The notes: generated from the letters alone by a model not told the origin. DNA of 64,000 bases from Winogradskyella litoriviva (GCF_013249065.1 NZ_JABRWQ010000005.1:124001-188000), one strand, 5' to 3'. Positions 1-10,446 are shown, numbered from the stretch's first letter. Numbers and translations are program-made.

Positions 1-449
1 CCTCTTGGGGAACGTATATGATACCTGCTGCAATTGCAAAAAGACCTATTCCAGCTGGCGCAATTTTACTTGGTTTAATGGTGATTATCGTTGCTATTTT
101 GGGTTTTCCAATGGATATAGCTGTGTGGCCACCAGTAAGAGCAATTGCATTATTAGTTGGTGTGTTTTTACCAATGATTGAAGCTGGTATACAAATGGTG
201 AGAAAAAGTGCATGCTCTCAAGCTGCAGGTATCTGTATTTTTACAGCTATGGTTACAAACCCAGTGTTGGCTTGGGCATTAGCTATGTTTTTAGATAATA
301 ATGGACTAATAGGTGATAAAGACAGACCAAAAACGCTTTCTAAAGTAGACAAATTGGTGATACCATTAGCCATACTTATAGTTTGTATCGGTGCCATGCT
401 AGCTGTAGGTATGTTAGAGTCTAGTTATGGAATTCTACCTTACTTATAG
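1..449 (+). CDS. Integral membrane protein, C-terminal part (5' truncated by window edge)
   Basis: The frame is open to the left edge (it can be read from base 3), so the Met at 18 is probably internal and this is the last ~147 codons of a longer protein. At least four hydrophobic helices are visible: roughly residues 14-31, 37-58, 70-91 and 111-134, counted from the Met at 18. A short hydrophilic stretch with a GDKDRPK motif precedes the last helix. I do not recognise the family; the text resembles polytopic transporter-like proteins but shows no diagnostic motif. A perfect 32-nt palindrome that can act as a terminator follows the stop. No function assigned. Confidence 0.6.
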   Translation, partial: SWGTYMIPAAIAKRPIPAGAILLGLMVIIVAILGFPMDIAVWPPVRAIALLVGVFLPMIEAGIQMVRKSACSQAAGICIFTAMVTNPVLAWALAMFLDNNGLIGDKDRPKTLSKVDKLVIPLAILIVCIGAMLAVGMLESSYGILPYL

Positions 450-508
450 TTTCAAAATTACTCTGTAAATTCTATTTTACTATAGTATACAAATCTAAGT
501 TTTAGATA

Positions 509-540
509 ACAAAAGCACTTTAATATTAAAGTGCTTTTGT
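509..540 (+). terminator. Perfect-palindrome terminator after the first membrane protein gene
   Basis: Bases 509-524 (ending GCACTTTAAT) are exactly complementary to 525-540 (ATTAAAGTGC followed by TTTTGT). The A-run on the left arm and T-run on the right make it a plausible bidirectional intrinsic terminator. The rest of the 318-nt gap (450-767) is AT-rich upstream sequence for ppdK in which I see no convincing TAnnTTTG promoter and no gene. Confidence 0.75.
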
Positions 541-767
541 CATTTTATAGGTTTACTTAAATAATATTAATTGTTAATTTAATAATTAAGTATTCAAAGC
601 GATGATGTTGTTATGTTCAAACTTTTTGGCTAAAATACTTAGCTTAATAATTTCTTGCTTGTTTTTAAAAATGATTTTGATCATTTTATAATTGTCGTTT
701 TGATGTTAAATTTAGTCTTTCCCATATAGAAAATTCATTTAGCAAATAATTTTAAAACATCATTATA

Positions 768-3497
768 ATGGAAATAGCAGAAAAAGTTAAACCTAGAGTT
801 TACAGATTTGGAAATAAATCAGCAGATGGTGATAGTAAAATGAAGAATTTATTAGGTGGTAAAGGTGCTAATTTAGCAGAAATGAGTACTATAGGCATTC
901 CGGTTCCGCCAGGATTTACAATTACAACTGATGTTTGTACAGAATATAACATACTTGGTAAGGATGCCACTGTAGATTTAATTAAGGAAGAAGTAGAAAA
1001 GTCAATCTTAAATATAGAAACTCAAATGGGTTCTGTATTTGGTGATAAAGATAATCCATTGCTAATCTCTGTTAGGTCTGGTGCAAGAGTGTCTATGCCA
1101 GGAATGATGGATACTGTATTAAATTTAGGACTTAATGACGAGGTTGTTATTGGTTTAGCAAAACGCACTAATAACGATCAGTTTGCATGGGATTCTTACC
1201 GTCGGTTTATTCAAATGTATGGTGGAGTTGTTCTAGGAATGAAACCAGAATCAAAAGATGATATAGACCCTTTTGAGGAAATTATGGAACACCTTAAAGA
1301 AAAGCGAGGAATTCATCTAGACACTGAATTCTCAATTCAAGATTTACAAGATTTAGTTTACGATTTCAAAGATGCTGTAAAAAAACGTACAGGACATGAT
1401 TTTCCAACTAATCCGTGGGAACAACTTTGGGGAGCTGTAATGGCTGTTTTTGATAGTTGGAATGGTAATAGAGCAATCTATTATAGAAATATGCATGGTT
1501 ATCCTGCGGATTGGGGAACAGCTGTAAATGTTCAAGCTATGGTTTACGGTAATATGGGTGATAATTCTGGTACAGGTGTTTGTTTTACTCGCGATGCTGG
1601 TACAGGCGAGAATGTTTTTAATGGAGAATATTTAATAAATGCCCAAGGAGAAGATGTAGTTGCTGGTGTTCGTACACCACAACAAATTACTAAATTAGGG
1701 TCACAACGTTGGGCAGAATTGGCTAAGATTGATGAGGTGGGTCGTGCAGAAAATTATCCGTCACTCGAAGAGTTGATGCCTAAAATTTTTAACGAATTAA
1801 ATGGGTATCAGAACATTTTAGAAAAACATTATCGCGATATGCAAGATATGGAGTTTACCATTCAAGATGGGAAACTTTGGATTCTTCAAACCAGAAATGG
1901 TAAGCGTACTGGTGCTGCCATGGTGAAAATTGCTATGGATTTGCTAAAAGAAGGTATGATTAACGAAAAAGAAGCTTTATTAAAAATTGAACCCAATAAA
2001 CTCGATGAATTATTACATCCAATTTTTGACCCAAAAGCCCTTAAAAGAGCCAATGTTATTGCACAAGGATTGCCTGCATCTCCAGGTGCGGCAACAGGTA
2101 AAATTGTTTTTTTTGCAGAAGAAGCCAATAAATATAAAAACAGTATCCTAGTGCGTATTGAAACATCACCAGAAGATTTAGAAGGTATGAATATTGCCAA
2201 AGGTATTTTAACTGCTCGTGGCGGAATGACGTCGCATGCAGCTGTTGTTGCACGTGGTATGGGTAAATGTTGTATCTCTGGAGCAGGTGCATTAAAAATA
2301 AATTATAAAACAAAAACACTTACCGTTGATGACCATGAATATCACGATGGAGATTGGATTTCATTAAATGGCTCAACAGGAAATATTATTGAAGGAAAAG
2401 TGGCCACTGTAGAGCCAGAATTAAGTGGTGAGTTTGCTGAGGTTATGGAATTAGCTGATAAATATGGCGTAATGAAAGTTCGTACCAATGCAGATACTCC
2501 AAAGGATGCTAAAGTTGCACGTAATTTTGGTGCTCAAGGTATTGGTTTAACAAGAACTGAGCATATGTTCTTTGAAGTCGATAGAATTAAAGCCATGAGA
2601 GAAATGATATTGGCAGATACCGTTAAAGGCAGAAAACAAGCACTTGAAGAATTATTGCCAATGCAGCGTGCTGATTTTGAAGGTATTTTTGAAGCTATGG
2701 AAGGCCTTTCGGTAACTATTCGTTTGTTAGACCCTCCTTTACATGAATTTGTGCCTCATCAATTAGCAACTCAAAAAGAATTGGCAGACGATATGCATAT
2801 TTCTTTGCAAGCTGTTAAAAACAAAGTATCAGAGCTCGAAGAGTTTAACCCAATGCTAGGTCATAGAGGTTGTAGATTAGGAAATACCTATCCTGAAATT
2901 ACAGAAATGCAAACGCGTGCTATACTAGAAGCCGCGCTTAACTTAAAAGAAAGAGGAGTTATATGTAAGCCTGAAATTATGGTGCCTTTAGTTGGTACTG
3001 TAAAGGAATTTGAAATGCAGGAACAAATTATTAGGTCAACAACAAATGCTGTTTTTGAAGAACGTAAAGACAGTATTGAGTATTTGGTTGGAACAATGAT
3101 TGAAGTTCCTAGAGCAGCTTTAATGGCTGATTTAATTGCAGAAAAAGCGGATTTCTTTTCGTTTGGTACTAATGATTTAACACAAATGACCTTTGGGTAT
3201 TCTCGTGATGATGCTGGAAAGTTCTTACCAATATATATTGAAAAAGGTATCTTAAAAGTGGATCCATTTGAAGTAATTGATCAAGAAGGTGTGGGGCAAT
3301 TAATAGAAATTGCAACACAACGAGGACGAAGTGTAAAACCTAATTTAAAAATAGGTATTTGTGGAGAGCATGGAGGTGAGCCAAGTTCTGTTGAATATTG
3401 TTACAGTGTTGGTATGAATTATGTGAGTTGTTCACCATTTAGAGTACCAATAGCTAGATTAGTATCTGCACAAGCAGCAATAAAAGCAAACATGTAA
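768..3497 (+). CDS. ppdK: Pyruvate, phosphate dikinase
   Basis: Interconverts pyruvate + ATP + Pi and PEP + AMP + PPi in the cytoplasm, linking glycolysis and gluconeogenesis. At 909 aa it has the usual PPDK length. The N-terminal ATP-grasp domain starts with the conserved GGKGANLAEMS stretch near residue 30. The swivelling phosphohistidine domain carries GGMTSHAAVVARGMGK with the catalytic His at residue 490. The C-terminal TIM-barrel PEP/pyruvate domain carries GICGEHGGEP with the catalytic Cys at 865. The first in-frame ATG gives a normal N-terminus. The gene is monocistronic and ends at a strong hairpin shared with convergent purL. PEP synthase is excluded by the PPDK-type sequence throughout. 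Confidence 0.97.
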   Translation: MEIAEKVKPRVYRFGNKSADGDSKMKNLLGGKGANLAEMSTIGIPVPPGFTITTDVCTEYNILGKDATVDLIKEEVEKSILNIETQMGSVFGDKDNPLLISVRSGARVSMPGMMDTVLNLGLNDEVVIGLAKRTNNDQFAWDSYRRFIQMYGGVVLGMKPESKDDIDPFEEIMEHLKEKRGIHLDTEFSIQDLQDLVYDFKDAVKKRTGHDFPTNPWEQLWGAVMAVFDSWNGNRAIYYRNMHGYPADWGTAVNVQAMVYGNMGDNSGTGVCFTRDAGTGENVFNGEYLINAQGEDVVAGVRTPQQITKLGSQRWAELAKIDEVGRAENYPSLEELMPKIFNELNGYQNILEKHYRDMQDMEFTIQDGKLWILQTRNGKRTGAAMVKIAMDLLKEGMINEKEALLKIEPNKLDELLHPIFDPKALKRANVIAQGLPASPGAATGKIVFFAEEANKYKNSILVRIETSPEDLEGMNIAKGILTARGGMTSHAAVVARGMGKCCISGAGALKINYKTKTLTVDDHEYHDGDWISLNGSTGNIIEGKVATVEPELSGEFAEVMELADKYGVMKVRTNADTPKDAKVARNFGAQGIGLTRTEHMFFEVDRIKAMREMILADTVKGRKQALEELLPMQRADFEGIFEAMEGLSVTIRLLDPPLHEFVPHQLATQKELADDMHISLQAVKNKVSELEEFNPMLGHRGCRLGNTYPEITEMQTRAILEAALNLKERGVICKPEIMVPLVGTVKEFEMQEQIIRSTTNAVFEERKDSIEYLVGTMIEVPRAALMADLIAEKADFFSFGTNDLTQMTFGYSRDDAGKFLPIYIEKGILKVDPFEVIDQEGVGQLIEIATQRGRSVKPNLKIGICGEHGGEPSSVEYCYSVGMNYVSCSPFRVPIARLVSAQAAIKANM

Positions 3498-3507
3498 TTA
3501 GTGTTTT

Positions 3508-3544
3508 AAAAAAGCCTGACGTAAATTACCTCAGGCTTTTTTTT
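3508..3544. terminator. Bidirectional terminator between ppdK and purL
   Basis: A 12-bp stem, AAAAAAGCCTGA / TCAGGCTTTTTT, with an 11-nt loop and T-runs on both strands, sits in the 54-nt gap between two convergent genes, so it can end both transcripts. Confidence 0.88.
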
Positions 3545-3551
3545 ATCTCAA

Positions 3552-6500
3552 TTATCTATTTTCAATCCACTTTCTTGCATTAATAAAAGCTTCTAGCCAA
3601 GGCGACACTTCGTCATTTCTATCTTGTGGGTAATTTGCCCAATTCCATTGGAAAATAGAACGTTCTATATGTGGCATAGTTACTAAATGACGACCTGTTT
3701 TATCGCACATCATCGCAGTATTAAAATCCGAGCCATTAGGATTTGCAGGATATTCAGCATAACCATATTTAGCAACAATGTTGTATTTGTCTTCAGAATA
3801 TGGTAAGTTAAATTTACCTTCTCCATGCGAAATCCATACGCCTAGAGTTGTACCTGCAAGGGTTGATAACATCACTGATTTATTCTCCTGAATTTTAACT
3901 GAAGTAAATCCACTCTCGTGTTTATGAGAATCATTATGAACCATTTTTCCATGAATTTCATGTTCTGGATTTATTTCATCTAACTCCATAAATAGCTGGC
4001 ATCCATTGCAAATTCCTACAGAAAGCGTGTCTTCTCTTTTAAAGAAATTTTGAAAAACGGTATTAGCTTTTTCATTGTACTTAATAGCACCAGCCCAACC
4101 TTTTGCGGATCCTAATACGTCTGAATTACTAAATCCACCAACCGCTCCTAAAAACTGAATGTCCTCTAAGGTTTCTCTTCCAGAAATTAAATCCGTCATA
4201 TGAACATCCTTAACATCAAAACCAGCTAAAAACATAGCATTGGCCATTTCACGTTCAGAATTACTTCCTTTTTCTCTTAAAATAGCAGCTTTTGGTCTAG
4301 GTTTATTTGAGTCTGTTTTTGATAATTTACCAGTAAAATGAGAAGGGAATTTATATTCTAAGGCTTGATTTTTATAATTATCAAATCTGTCTTTTGCTAA
4401 GCCGTTTGCCGTTTGTTTTTGGTCTAGTAAGTAAGAGGTTTTATACCACATATCTCTTAATCTCGAAACAGTCATGGTAAATACTTCGTTACCATTTATA
4501 ATTCCTAAAACATCACTTTCAGTAACGTCGCCAATTTTATGAAATTCAATATTTGCATTAGATAATTCAGCTTCAATAGAATCATCAGAAGATTGAAAAA
4601 CAAGTCCTGCATTTTCAGCAAATAATACTTTAAATGAATCTTTTTCTCCAAGATTGGTTAAATCTAACTCAGCACCTAAATTATTATCAGCAAAACAAAG
4701 TTCTAATAATGTGGTTATTAATCCACCAGAAGCCACATCATGGCCTGCAACAATTTGATCGTTCTTTATTAAATCTTGAATGGTGTTAAATACATTTTTT
4801 ACGTAAGCTGCACTTTTAATATTAGGTGTTGTATTACCTATTTTATTATTGATTTGTGCGAAAGAACTTCCTCCTAATTCATAAGAATCTTGCGAAAGAT
4901 TAATATAATAAATAGAACCTTTTCCTTTTTGTAATACAGGCTCTACAACTTTAGTAATATCATTACAATTGGCTGCTGCAGATATAATCACAGTACCTGG
5001 AGAAATTACATCACCATCAGGATATTTTTGCTTCATTGAAAGCGAATCTTTTCCTGTTGGTACATTTATCCCTAAATCAATTGAAAATTCTGAAATTGCT
5101 TTAACGGCTTCATATAAACGTGCATCTTCACCTGCGTTTTTACAAGGCCACATCCAATTAGCAGATAAAGAAATACTTTTAAGACCATCTTTTAAAGGTG
5201 CCCAAATAATATTGGTTAAAGCTTCTGCAATTGAGTTACGACTGCCAGCTTCAGGATTAATTAAACCCGAAATAGGAGAGTGCCCAATTGATGTAGCAAT
5301 ACCTTCTTTTCCTTTAAAATCTAAAGCCATTACACCTACATTATTTAATGGTAATTGTAATGGACCAACACATTGTTGTTTGGCAACTTTACCACCAACG
5401 CAACGGTCTACTTTATTTGTTAACCAATCTTTACTTGCAACAGCTTCAAGTTGTAAAACTTGATCTAAATAGTCGTAGAAATTTTTAGTGTTATAAGAAA
5501 TGCCACTGTATTCTTTTTCTACAGTAACATCATTCATTATTGTTTTTGGAGAACTCCCAAACATATCTTCCAAAGCTAAATCCATAGGTTTTTTACCTGT
5601 AGTTTTAGATTCAAAAGTAAAGCGATGTTTTCCGGTAACTTCACCAACATCATATATTGGAGAACGTTCTCTATCTGCTATTTTATGTAAAGTATCTAAA
5701 TGTTTCTCTGCAATAACTAATCCCATTCGTTCTTGAGACTCATTACCAATAATTTCTTTTGCAGACAAGGTTGGGTCGCCAACTGGTAATTTGTCTAAAT
5801 CTATATGTCCACCAGTATCTTCAACCAATTCCGACAAACAATTTAAATGTCCACCAGCACCATGATCGTGAATAGAAACTATGAAATTCTCATCGCTTTC
5901 TACCATGCCACGTACAGCATTAGCAGCACGTTTTTGCATTTCAGGGTTAGAACGTTGTACGGCATTTAGCTCAATACCAGAAGCTAAAGCACCTGTGTCT
6001 GCCGAAGAAACTGCTGCGCCTCCCATTCCAATTCTGTAATTATCTCCTCCAAGAATAACAATTTTATCACCTTCTTTTGGGATATCTTTTATGGCTTGGT
6101 CTGCTTTACCATATCCAATTCCACCAGCTTGCATTATTACTTTATCGTAACCAATTTTACCATTAGCATCGCTATGCTCAAAGGTTAAAACTGAACCACA
6201 GATTAACGGTTGACCAAATTTGTTACCAAAATCTGAAGCACCATTACTAGCTTTAATTAAAATGTCCATTGGAGTTTGGTACAACCATTTACGTTCTGGA
6301 AATGCTTTTTCCCAAGGACGTTCGTCGTTTAATCTTGAGTAAGATGTCATGTAAACCGCAGTACCAGCTAAAGGCAGTGAGCCTTTTCCACCAGCAAGTC
6401 TATCTCTAATTTCTCCACCAGAACCTGTTGCTGCGCCATTAAATGGCTCAACAGTTGTTGGGAAGTTATGTGTTTCTGCTTTTAATGAAATTACAGACTC

Positions 6501-7214
6501 AAAATCTTTTGTTGTGTAAAAGTCTGGTATATCTGCACGTTGAGGTGCAAATTGTTCTACTATTGGTCCTTTTATAAAAGCAACATTATCTTTATAGGCA
6601 GATACAATATCGTTTGGGTTTTGTTTTGATGTTTCTTTTATAAGTTTGAATAAAGAGGTTTCTTTTTCTTCTCCATCAATAACAAACGTACCATTGAATA
6701 TTTTATGACGACAATGCTCAGAATTTACTTGAGAAAATCCAAAGACCTCAGAATCCGTTAATGGTCGTCCTATTTTTTTTGAAACACCTTCTAAATACTG
6801 AACTTCTTCATCACTCAGAGATAAACCTTCTTGCTCATTATATGCAGAAATATCTTCAATATTTATTATGGATTCTGGTAGAATATCAATATTGAAAATT
6901 TCTTGATTAAGACTTTGAAATTTTTCAGAAATCATTGGGTCAAAATCTGAAAAATCTTTAGAAACAGAAGTGAATTCTTCAATTCTAATAATATCAGAAA
7001 CACCCATATTTTGAGTCATTTCAACAGCATTTGTACTCCATGGTGTTATCATTGCGGCTCTTGGTCCAACAAAAAAAGCATCGAGTGATGCTTGTTCTAT
7101 TTTTGGCTGGTTGCCAAATAACCATGTCAATTTTGATATGGTTTCTATTGATAATTCTTTTGTGGCTTGAACAGCATATACTGTGCTGTTTTGGTTTCCG
7201 AAGAAATGAATCAT
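3552..7214 (-). CDS. purL: Phosphoribosylformylglycinamidine synthase (single-chain, large type)
   Basis: Fourth step of purine biosynthesis: FGAR + Gln + ATP to FGAM. The 1220-aa length is that of the fused PurL with its own glutaminase, not the small PurL/PurQ/PurS set. The order is an N-terminal PurS-like region, two AIRS-type ATPase halves (GSGGEIRDR near residue 265 and conserved HDHGAGGHLN), and a C-terminal class I glutamine amidotransferase. The latter has VGICNGCQLF with nucleophile Cys1069 and the HIERSIFQWNWANYP ending typical of the family. The gene appears monocistronic. A TAACTTTG element lies about 35 nt upstream of the start on the minus strand. Confidence 0.97.
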   Translation of the reverse strand: MIHFFGNQNSTVYAVQATKELSIETISKLTWLFGNQPKIEQASLDAFFVGPRAAMITPWSTNAVEMTQNMGVSDIIRIEEFTSVSKDFSDFDPMISEKFQSLNQEIFNIDILPESIINIEDISAYNEQEGLSLSDEEVQYLEGVSKKIGRPLTDSEVFGFSQVNSEHCRHKIFNGTFVIDGEEKETSLFKLIKETSKQNPNDIVSAYKDNVAFIKGPIVEQFAPQRADIPDFYTTKDFESVISLKAETHNFPTTVEPFNGAATGSGGEIRDRLAGGKGSLPLAGTAVYMTSYSRLNDERPWEKAFPERKWLYQTPMDILIKASNGASDFGNKFGQPLICGSVLTFEHSDANGKIGYDKVIMQAGGIGYGKADQAIKDIPKEGDKIVILGGDNYRIGMGGAAVSSADTGALASGIELNAVQRSNPEMQKRAANAVRGMVESDENFIVSIHDHGAGGHLNCLSELVEDTGGHIDLDKLPVGDPTLSAKEIIGNESQERMGLVIAEKHLDTLHKIADRERSPIYDVGEVTGKHRFTFESKTTGKKPMDLALEDMFGSSPKTIMNDVTVEKEYSGISYNTKNFYDYLDQVLQLEAVASKDWLTNKVDRCVGGKVAKQQCVGPLQLPLNNVGVMALDFKGKEGIATSIGHSPISGLINPEAGSRNSIAEALTNIIWAPLKDGLKSISLSANWMWPCKNAGEDARLYEAVKAISEFSIDLGINVPTGKDSLSMKQKYPDGDVISPGTVIISAAANCNDITKVVEPVLQKGKGSIYYINLSQDSYELGGSSFAQINNKIGNTTPNIKSAAYVKNVFNTIQDLIKNDQIVAGHDVASGGLITTLLELCFADNNLGAELDLTNLGEKDSFKVLFAENAGLVFQSSDDSIEAELSNANIEFHKIGDVTESDVLGIINGNEVFTMTVSRLRDMWYKTSYLLDQKQTANGLAKDRFDNYKNQALEYKFPSHFTGKLSKTDSNKPRPKAAILREKGSNSEREMANAMFLAGFDVKDVHMTDLISGRETLEDIQFLGAVGGFSNSDVLGSAKGWAGAIKYNEKANTVFQNFFKREDTLSVGICNGCQLFMELDEINPEHEIHGKMVHNDSHKHESGFTSVKIQENKSVMLSTLAGTTLGVWISHGEGKFNLPYSEDKYNIVAKYGYAEYPANPNGSDFNTAMMCDKTGRHLVTMPHIERSIFQWNWANYPQDRNDEVSPWLEAFINARKWIENR

Positions 7215-7247
7215 TTATCTGTGTTATTTGTCGTGAAAATTAAAACA

Positions 7248-7255
7248 CAAAGTTA
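7248..7255 (-). promoter_or_regulatory. Candidate -7 element for purL
   Basis: Read on the minus strand this is TAACTTTG, an exact TAnnTTTG match to the Bacteroidota housekeeping -7 box, about 33 nt before the purL ATG. No clear TTG -33 box is present at the expected distance, so support is moderate. Confidence 0.45.
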
Positions 7256-7321
7256 ATCCATTTTGTGGTAATCTTTATATGTTTTGAATTTAGAATAGCG
7301 AAGTATTCAACAAGTTTTAAA

Positions 7322-7352
7322 CAAAAAAAGCAGCTATATAAGCTGCTTTTTG
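7322..7352 (-). terminator. Terminator of the rsmB-endonuclease operon
   Basis: The 11-bp stem AAAAAGCAGCT / AGCTGCTTTTT with a 5-nt loop lies 19 nt beyond the endonuclease stop, between it and the purL promoter region. T-runs occur on both strands. Confidence 0.82.
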
Positions 7353-7370
7353 TAATAAGATGTCCTTGTT

Positions 7371-9146
7371 TTATTGCTTTATCAGTTTCTTTGTAATAGT
7401 AGAATTACCTTGAGAAATTTTTACAATATATACTCCAGATTGTAATTTTTGAAGATTTAAAGTACTTGTTTTGTTTATTAAAGTCTTTGTGACTTGTTTT
7501 CCTAATATATCATAAATTTCTATAGTAGTTTCAATATTAGACTTTAAATCTACCTTTAGATTATTATTAACCGGATTAGGGTGAAGTTTAACACTTTCTA
7601 TACTATATTCATCTGTACTTAAACCAGCATAACAAGTATAAGAAAGGTCATCAAACATAACTCTGTTGCTCGAGCCACTATTTCCGTCTATTACAATTGA
7701 AATATTATTTTCAATATTAATATTAGGTATGGTGATGGTTTGTTGGTTGTCACCGTAAGCAATGGTGCTAATAAATGTTCCGTTAACATTAAGGTTAAAA
7801 GTTCCACTTCCTCCACTAAAAACGCGTTGTGTAGTTACAGTTAAGGAACCAATGCCACCTGAAGTTGTTGGTAATGTTAAAGTTCCATTTCTTACGGTTA
7901 TTGCTCTTGTATTTAAAGTTTGATCTGTTCTGGCATCTGTAGCGTTCCATGTGCCACCTTCGTCTCCAGTCCAAGTTACATCAGAATAAGAACCTGATGA
8001 ATTTCCTAAATTTTCAAACGTTTCTGCTAAACAATCTGTTCCGCCAACGCTACCATTATTAGTTGTTGTTGCACAAGATTGATTGCTAAATCCTGAAGTG
8101 TTTCCAGCAGCATCTTTTGCTTTAACTGTAAAACAATAATTAGTATCAGGCAATAATCCCGTTACAGTTGCAGTATTAGAAACAACATTAAATGAATACA
8201 CAGCATCTATATAAACATCATAGCTTGTAACAGCTATATTATCTGTAGAGGCTGTCCAGTTTAAATCAATGGTACTATCAGACGGATTAGAAGCTACTAA
8301 ATTTGTTGGGTCAGTTGGCACTTCAGTATCTGTTGTAGGGTTCCAAATCATGTTTGCATATTCTGGGTGGTCTACAAAAGGGTTAGCATTACCTTGAAAA
8401 TTGTATGCAGCATTATTTCTGTCAATTTCTTGTTGGTCTACTGGGTCAACATTGTAATGCCAATCTAACAACAATGTGATTGCCCAATCTTCTAAAGCTT
8501 GATTCTCAGTACCATTAAACATATCAAAACCACCATAGTTATCCATTGTATCTTCATAACGTACAGCAAAATAAAGCACAGCTCTGGCAATATCACCTTT
8601 AAATTCATCAATTGGTTCAAATACAGTACCAGAATAACCAGACACACTACTTGATCCTCTTTTTGAACCATTTAAAGAGGTCCAATTGGCAGAACTTACA
8701 GTTCCAAAAGGAAAGCTTCCTCTTTGTCCGTTAGCGTAACCGTCACTAGGAATTACATGGTGAATGTCATTTCTCATAGGAGAAGCACTACTGAAAGCAG
8801 ATTGAGGAACTAAATGTTCACGATTATAACAATCTCCTTCAGAACTATAATTTCCACAGTTATTTGAGAAATGGTTATAACCATAAGGGTCAGCTCCATC
8901 AGGATTTTCTGTATAATACAATAAAATACTACCATCATTTTCATAGGCAGTATCTGTAAATGTTGTTACATAACCATTATAAAGTTCACCATATCCTTGG
9001 TCTACATGACCATTACTTATAATGTTTTTTAATTGTGTCTTTAAAGCATATTCTGTTAAACCACTAGCACTATCATAATAGTTAGAAGGGATTTGTGCAA
9101 AACCTAGGGTTGTGATGAAAAAGAAAAATATGTAAAGGTGTTTCAT
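7371..9146 (-). CDS. Secreted endonuclease I family nuclease with FN3 domain and T9SS sorting domain
   Basis: The 591-aa secreted protein starts with a signal peptide ending at about residue 18 (TLGFAQ). Endonuclease I (PF04231-type) motifs follow: NREHLVPQSAF with H111, then DIHHVIPSDGYANG at 127-140 and repeated Asn/His residues typical of the bba-Me nuclease fold. A fibronectin type III domain covers about 275-362. A jellyroll-like segment with GG/GS-rich strands follows, and the last ~75 residues are a type A Por secretion sorting domain (PNPVNNNLKV ... GVYIVKI ... KLIKQ). The likely role is extracellular DNA degradation for nutrient scavenging. It starts 18 nt after rsmB, so the two may be cotranscribed. 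Family assignment is strong; the physiological role is inferred. Confidence 0.9.
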   Translation of the reverse strand: MKHLYIFFFFITTLGFAQIPSNYYDSASGLTEYALKTQLKNIISNGHVDQGYGELYNGYVTTFTDTAYENDGSILLYYTENPDGADPYGYNHFSNNCGNYSSEGDCYNREHLVPQSAFSSASPMRNDIHHVIPSDGYANGQRGSFPFGTVSSANWTSLNGSKRGSSSVSGYSGTVFEPIDEFKGDIARAVLYFAVRYEDTMDNYGGFDMFNGTENQALEDWAITLLLDWHYNVDPVDQQEIDRNNAAYNFQGNANPFVDHPEYANMIWNPTTDTEVPTDPTNLVASNPSDSTIDLNWTASTDNIAVTSYDVYIDAVYSFNVVSNTATVTGLLPDTNYCFTVKAKDAAGNTSGFSNQSCATTTNNGSVGGTDCLAETFENLGNSSGSYSDVTWTGDEGGTWNATDARTDQTLNTRAITVRNGTLTLPTTSGGIGSLTVTTQRVFSGGSGTFNLNVNGTFISTIAYGDNQQTITIPNINIENNISIVIDGNSGSSNRVMFDDLSYTCYAGLSTDEYSIESVKLHPNPVNNNLKVDLKSNIETTIEIYDILGKQVTKTLINKTSTLNLQKLQSGVYIVKISQGNSTITKKLIKQ

Positions 9147-9164
9147 AAGTAATAATGTTAATTA

Positions 9165-10385
9165 TTAATTTGGGTTATTTTTTTCTAAAAGCGCCATGTA
9201 AAAGCCATCAAAACCAGATTTGTAAGCTAATACTTTTTTGTCTTTTACAAAGGTAAAATCTTTTCCTGCTTCTGAAGTTAAAAATTTGTCAACTTGTTTT
9301 TGATTCTCAGAAGGTAAAACAGAACATGTTGCGTAAACCATTTTTCCTCCGGGTTTTACCATTTTAGAATATTGTTCTAATACTTCTTGTTGCGTTTTCT
9401 TAATATTTTCTATGAACTCAGGCTCAAGTTTCCATTTAGCATCCGGATTTCTACGCAGAACTCCCAAACCAGAGCATGGTGCATCAATTAATAAACGATC
9501 CGCTTTACCATGTAGTTTTTTTATTGGTTTAGTAGAATCAATAACCTTCATCTCAATATTATGCACACCATTTCTACGTGCTCTAATTTTTAATTTTTTC
9601 AATTTACTTTCGTAAATATCCATAGCAATTAACTGTCCTTTGTTTTCCATTAAGGAAGCTAAGTGTAATGTTTTACCACCAGCACCTGCACAAACATCAA
9701 CAACTTTCATGCCTGGTTTTACATCTAAATAGTCTGCAACTAATTGAGAAGATGCATCTTGTACTTCAAACCAACCATTTTTAAAAGCTTCTGTTCTAAA
9801 GACATTAGCACGTTCTGTAAGTTTTAAAGCCGATGGATGGTTAGGTAGAAATTCAGTTTCAATTTCTTCAGATTGTAGTTTTAATTGCAAATCTTTTTTA
9901 GTTGTTTTTAAAGTGTTTACTCTAAGGATGACATCAGCTTGCTCATTTTGCATTGCTATTTCTTTAGTCCACTCTGCCTCACCTAATTCTGCAACACCTA
10001 ATTCGTCAATCCAATCTGGAATTGATTCTTTAAATTTTCTAATTTTAGATAATTCATCAAAACGTCCTTTTATTTTTCTGGTAGGCGTATCTGTAAAGTA
10101 TTTCCAGTCTGGTAATTTTATTCCTTTTAAGGTAGCCCAAACGGCAAACATGCGCCATAAATCATCTCTATGGTAAGGTGCTTTTACATCAGCGATTTCT
10201 GCATATAATCTTTGGTAGCGTACAATTGTGTAAACAGTTTCTGCAACAAAACCTCGGTCTCTACTTCCCCAACGCTTATCTCGTTTTAGTAATTGCTGTA
10301 TTACTTTATCTGCATATTCACCTTCATTAAAAATAAGGTGTAATCCATCAATCACTGCAAAGCATAAGTTTCTATGTAATCTCAT
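9165..10385 (-). CDS. rsmB: RsmB/NOP-family 16S rRNA (cytosine-C5) methyltransferase
   Basis: An SAM-dependent RNA m5C methyltransferase. The N-terminal ~130 residues resemble the NusB-like RNA-binding domain of RsmB (RDRGFVAETVYTIVRYQ). The Rossmann methyltransferase domain has the SAM loop DVCAGAGGKTLHLASLM, and the two family cysteines occur in DAPCSGLGVLRRNPDAKW (about residue 303) and YATCSVLPSENQ (about residue 352). The 406-aa length is slightly short of E. coli RsmB (429). The exact target (C967) is inferred from the family. Upstream on the minus strand a TAACTTTG element occurs at 10447-10454. Confidence 0.88.
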   Translation of the reverse strand: MRLHRNLCFAVIDGLHLIFNEGEYADKVIQQLLKRDKRWGSRDRGFVAETVYTIVRYQRLYAEIADVKAPYHRDDLWRMFAVWATLKGIKLPDWKYFTDTPTRKIKGRFDELSKIRKFKESIPDWIDELGVAELGEAEWTKEIAMQNEQADVILRVNTLKTTKKDLQLKLQSEEIETEFLPNHPSALKLTERANVFRTEAFKNGWFEVQDASSQLVADYLDVKPGMKVVDVCAGAGGKTLHLASLMENKGQLIAMDIYESKLKKLKIRARRNGVHNIEMKVIDSTKPIKKLHGKADRLLIDAPCSGLGVLRRNPDAKWKLEPEFIENIKKTQQEVLEQYSKMVKPGGKMVYATCSVLPSENQKQVDKFLTSEAGKDFTFVKDKKVLAYKSGFDGFYMALLEKNNPN

Positions 10386-10446
10386 AACTAGTCTTCAATT
10401 TTCAATCCTTAACTCACAGTTTTATTAATCTGCAAAAAAGAACGTG

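Noticed and set aside
4969..5463. 164-aa + strand frame inside purL
   Set aside because: It is antisense to the conserved purL coding region and has no family features; a shadow frame. The same applies to the other frames opposite ppdK, purL, endonuclease and ABC genes.
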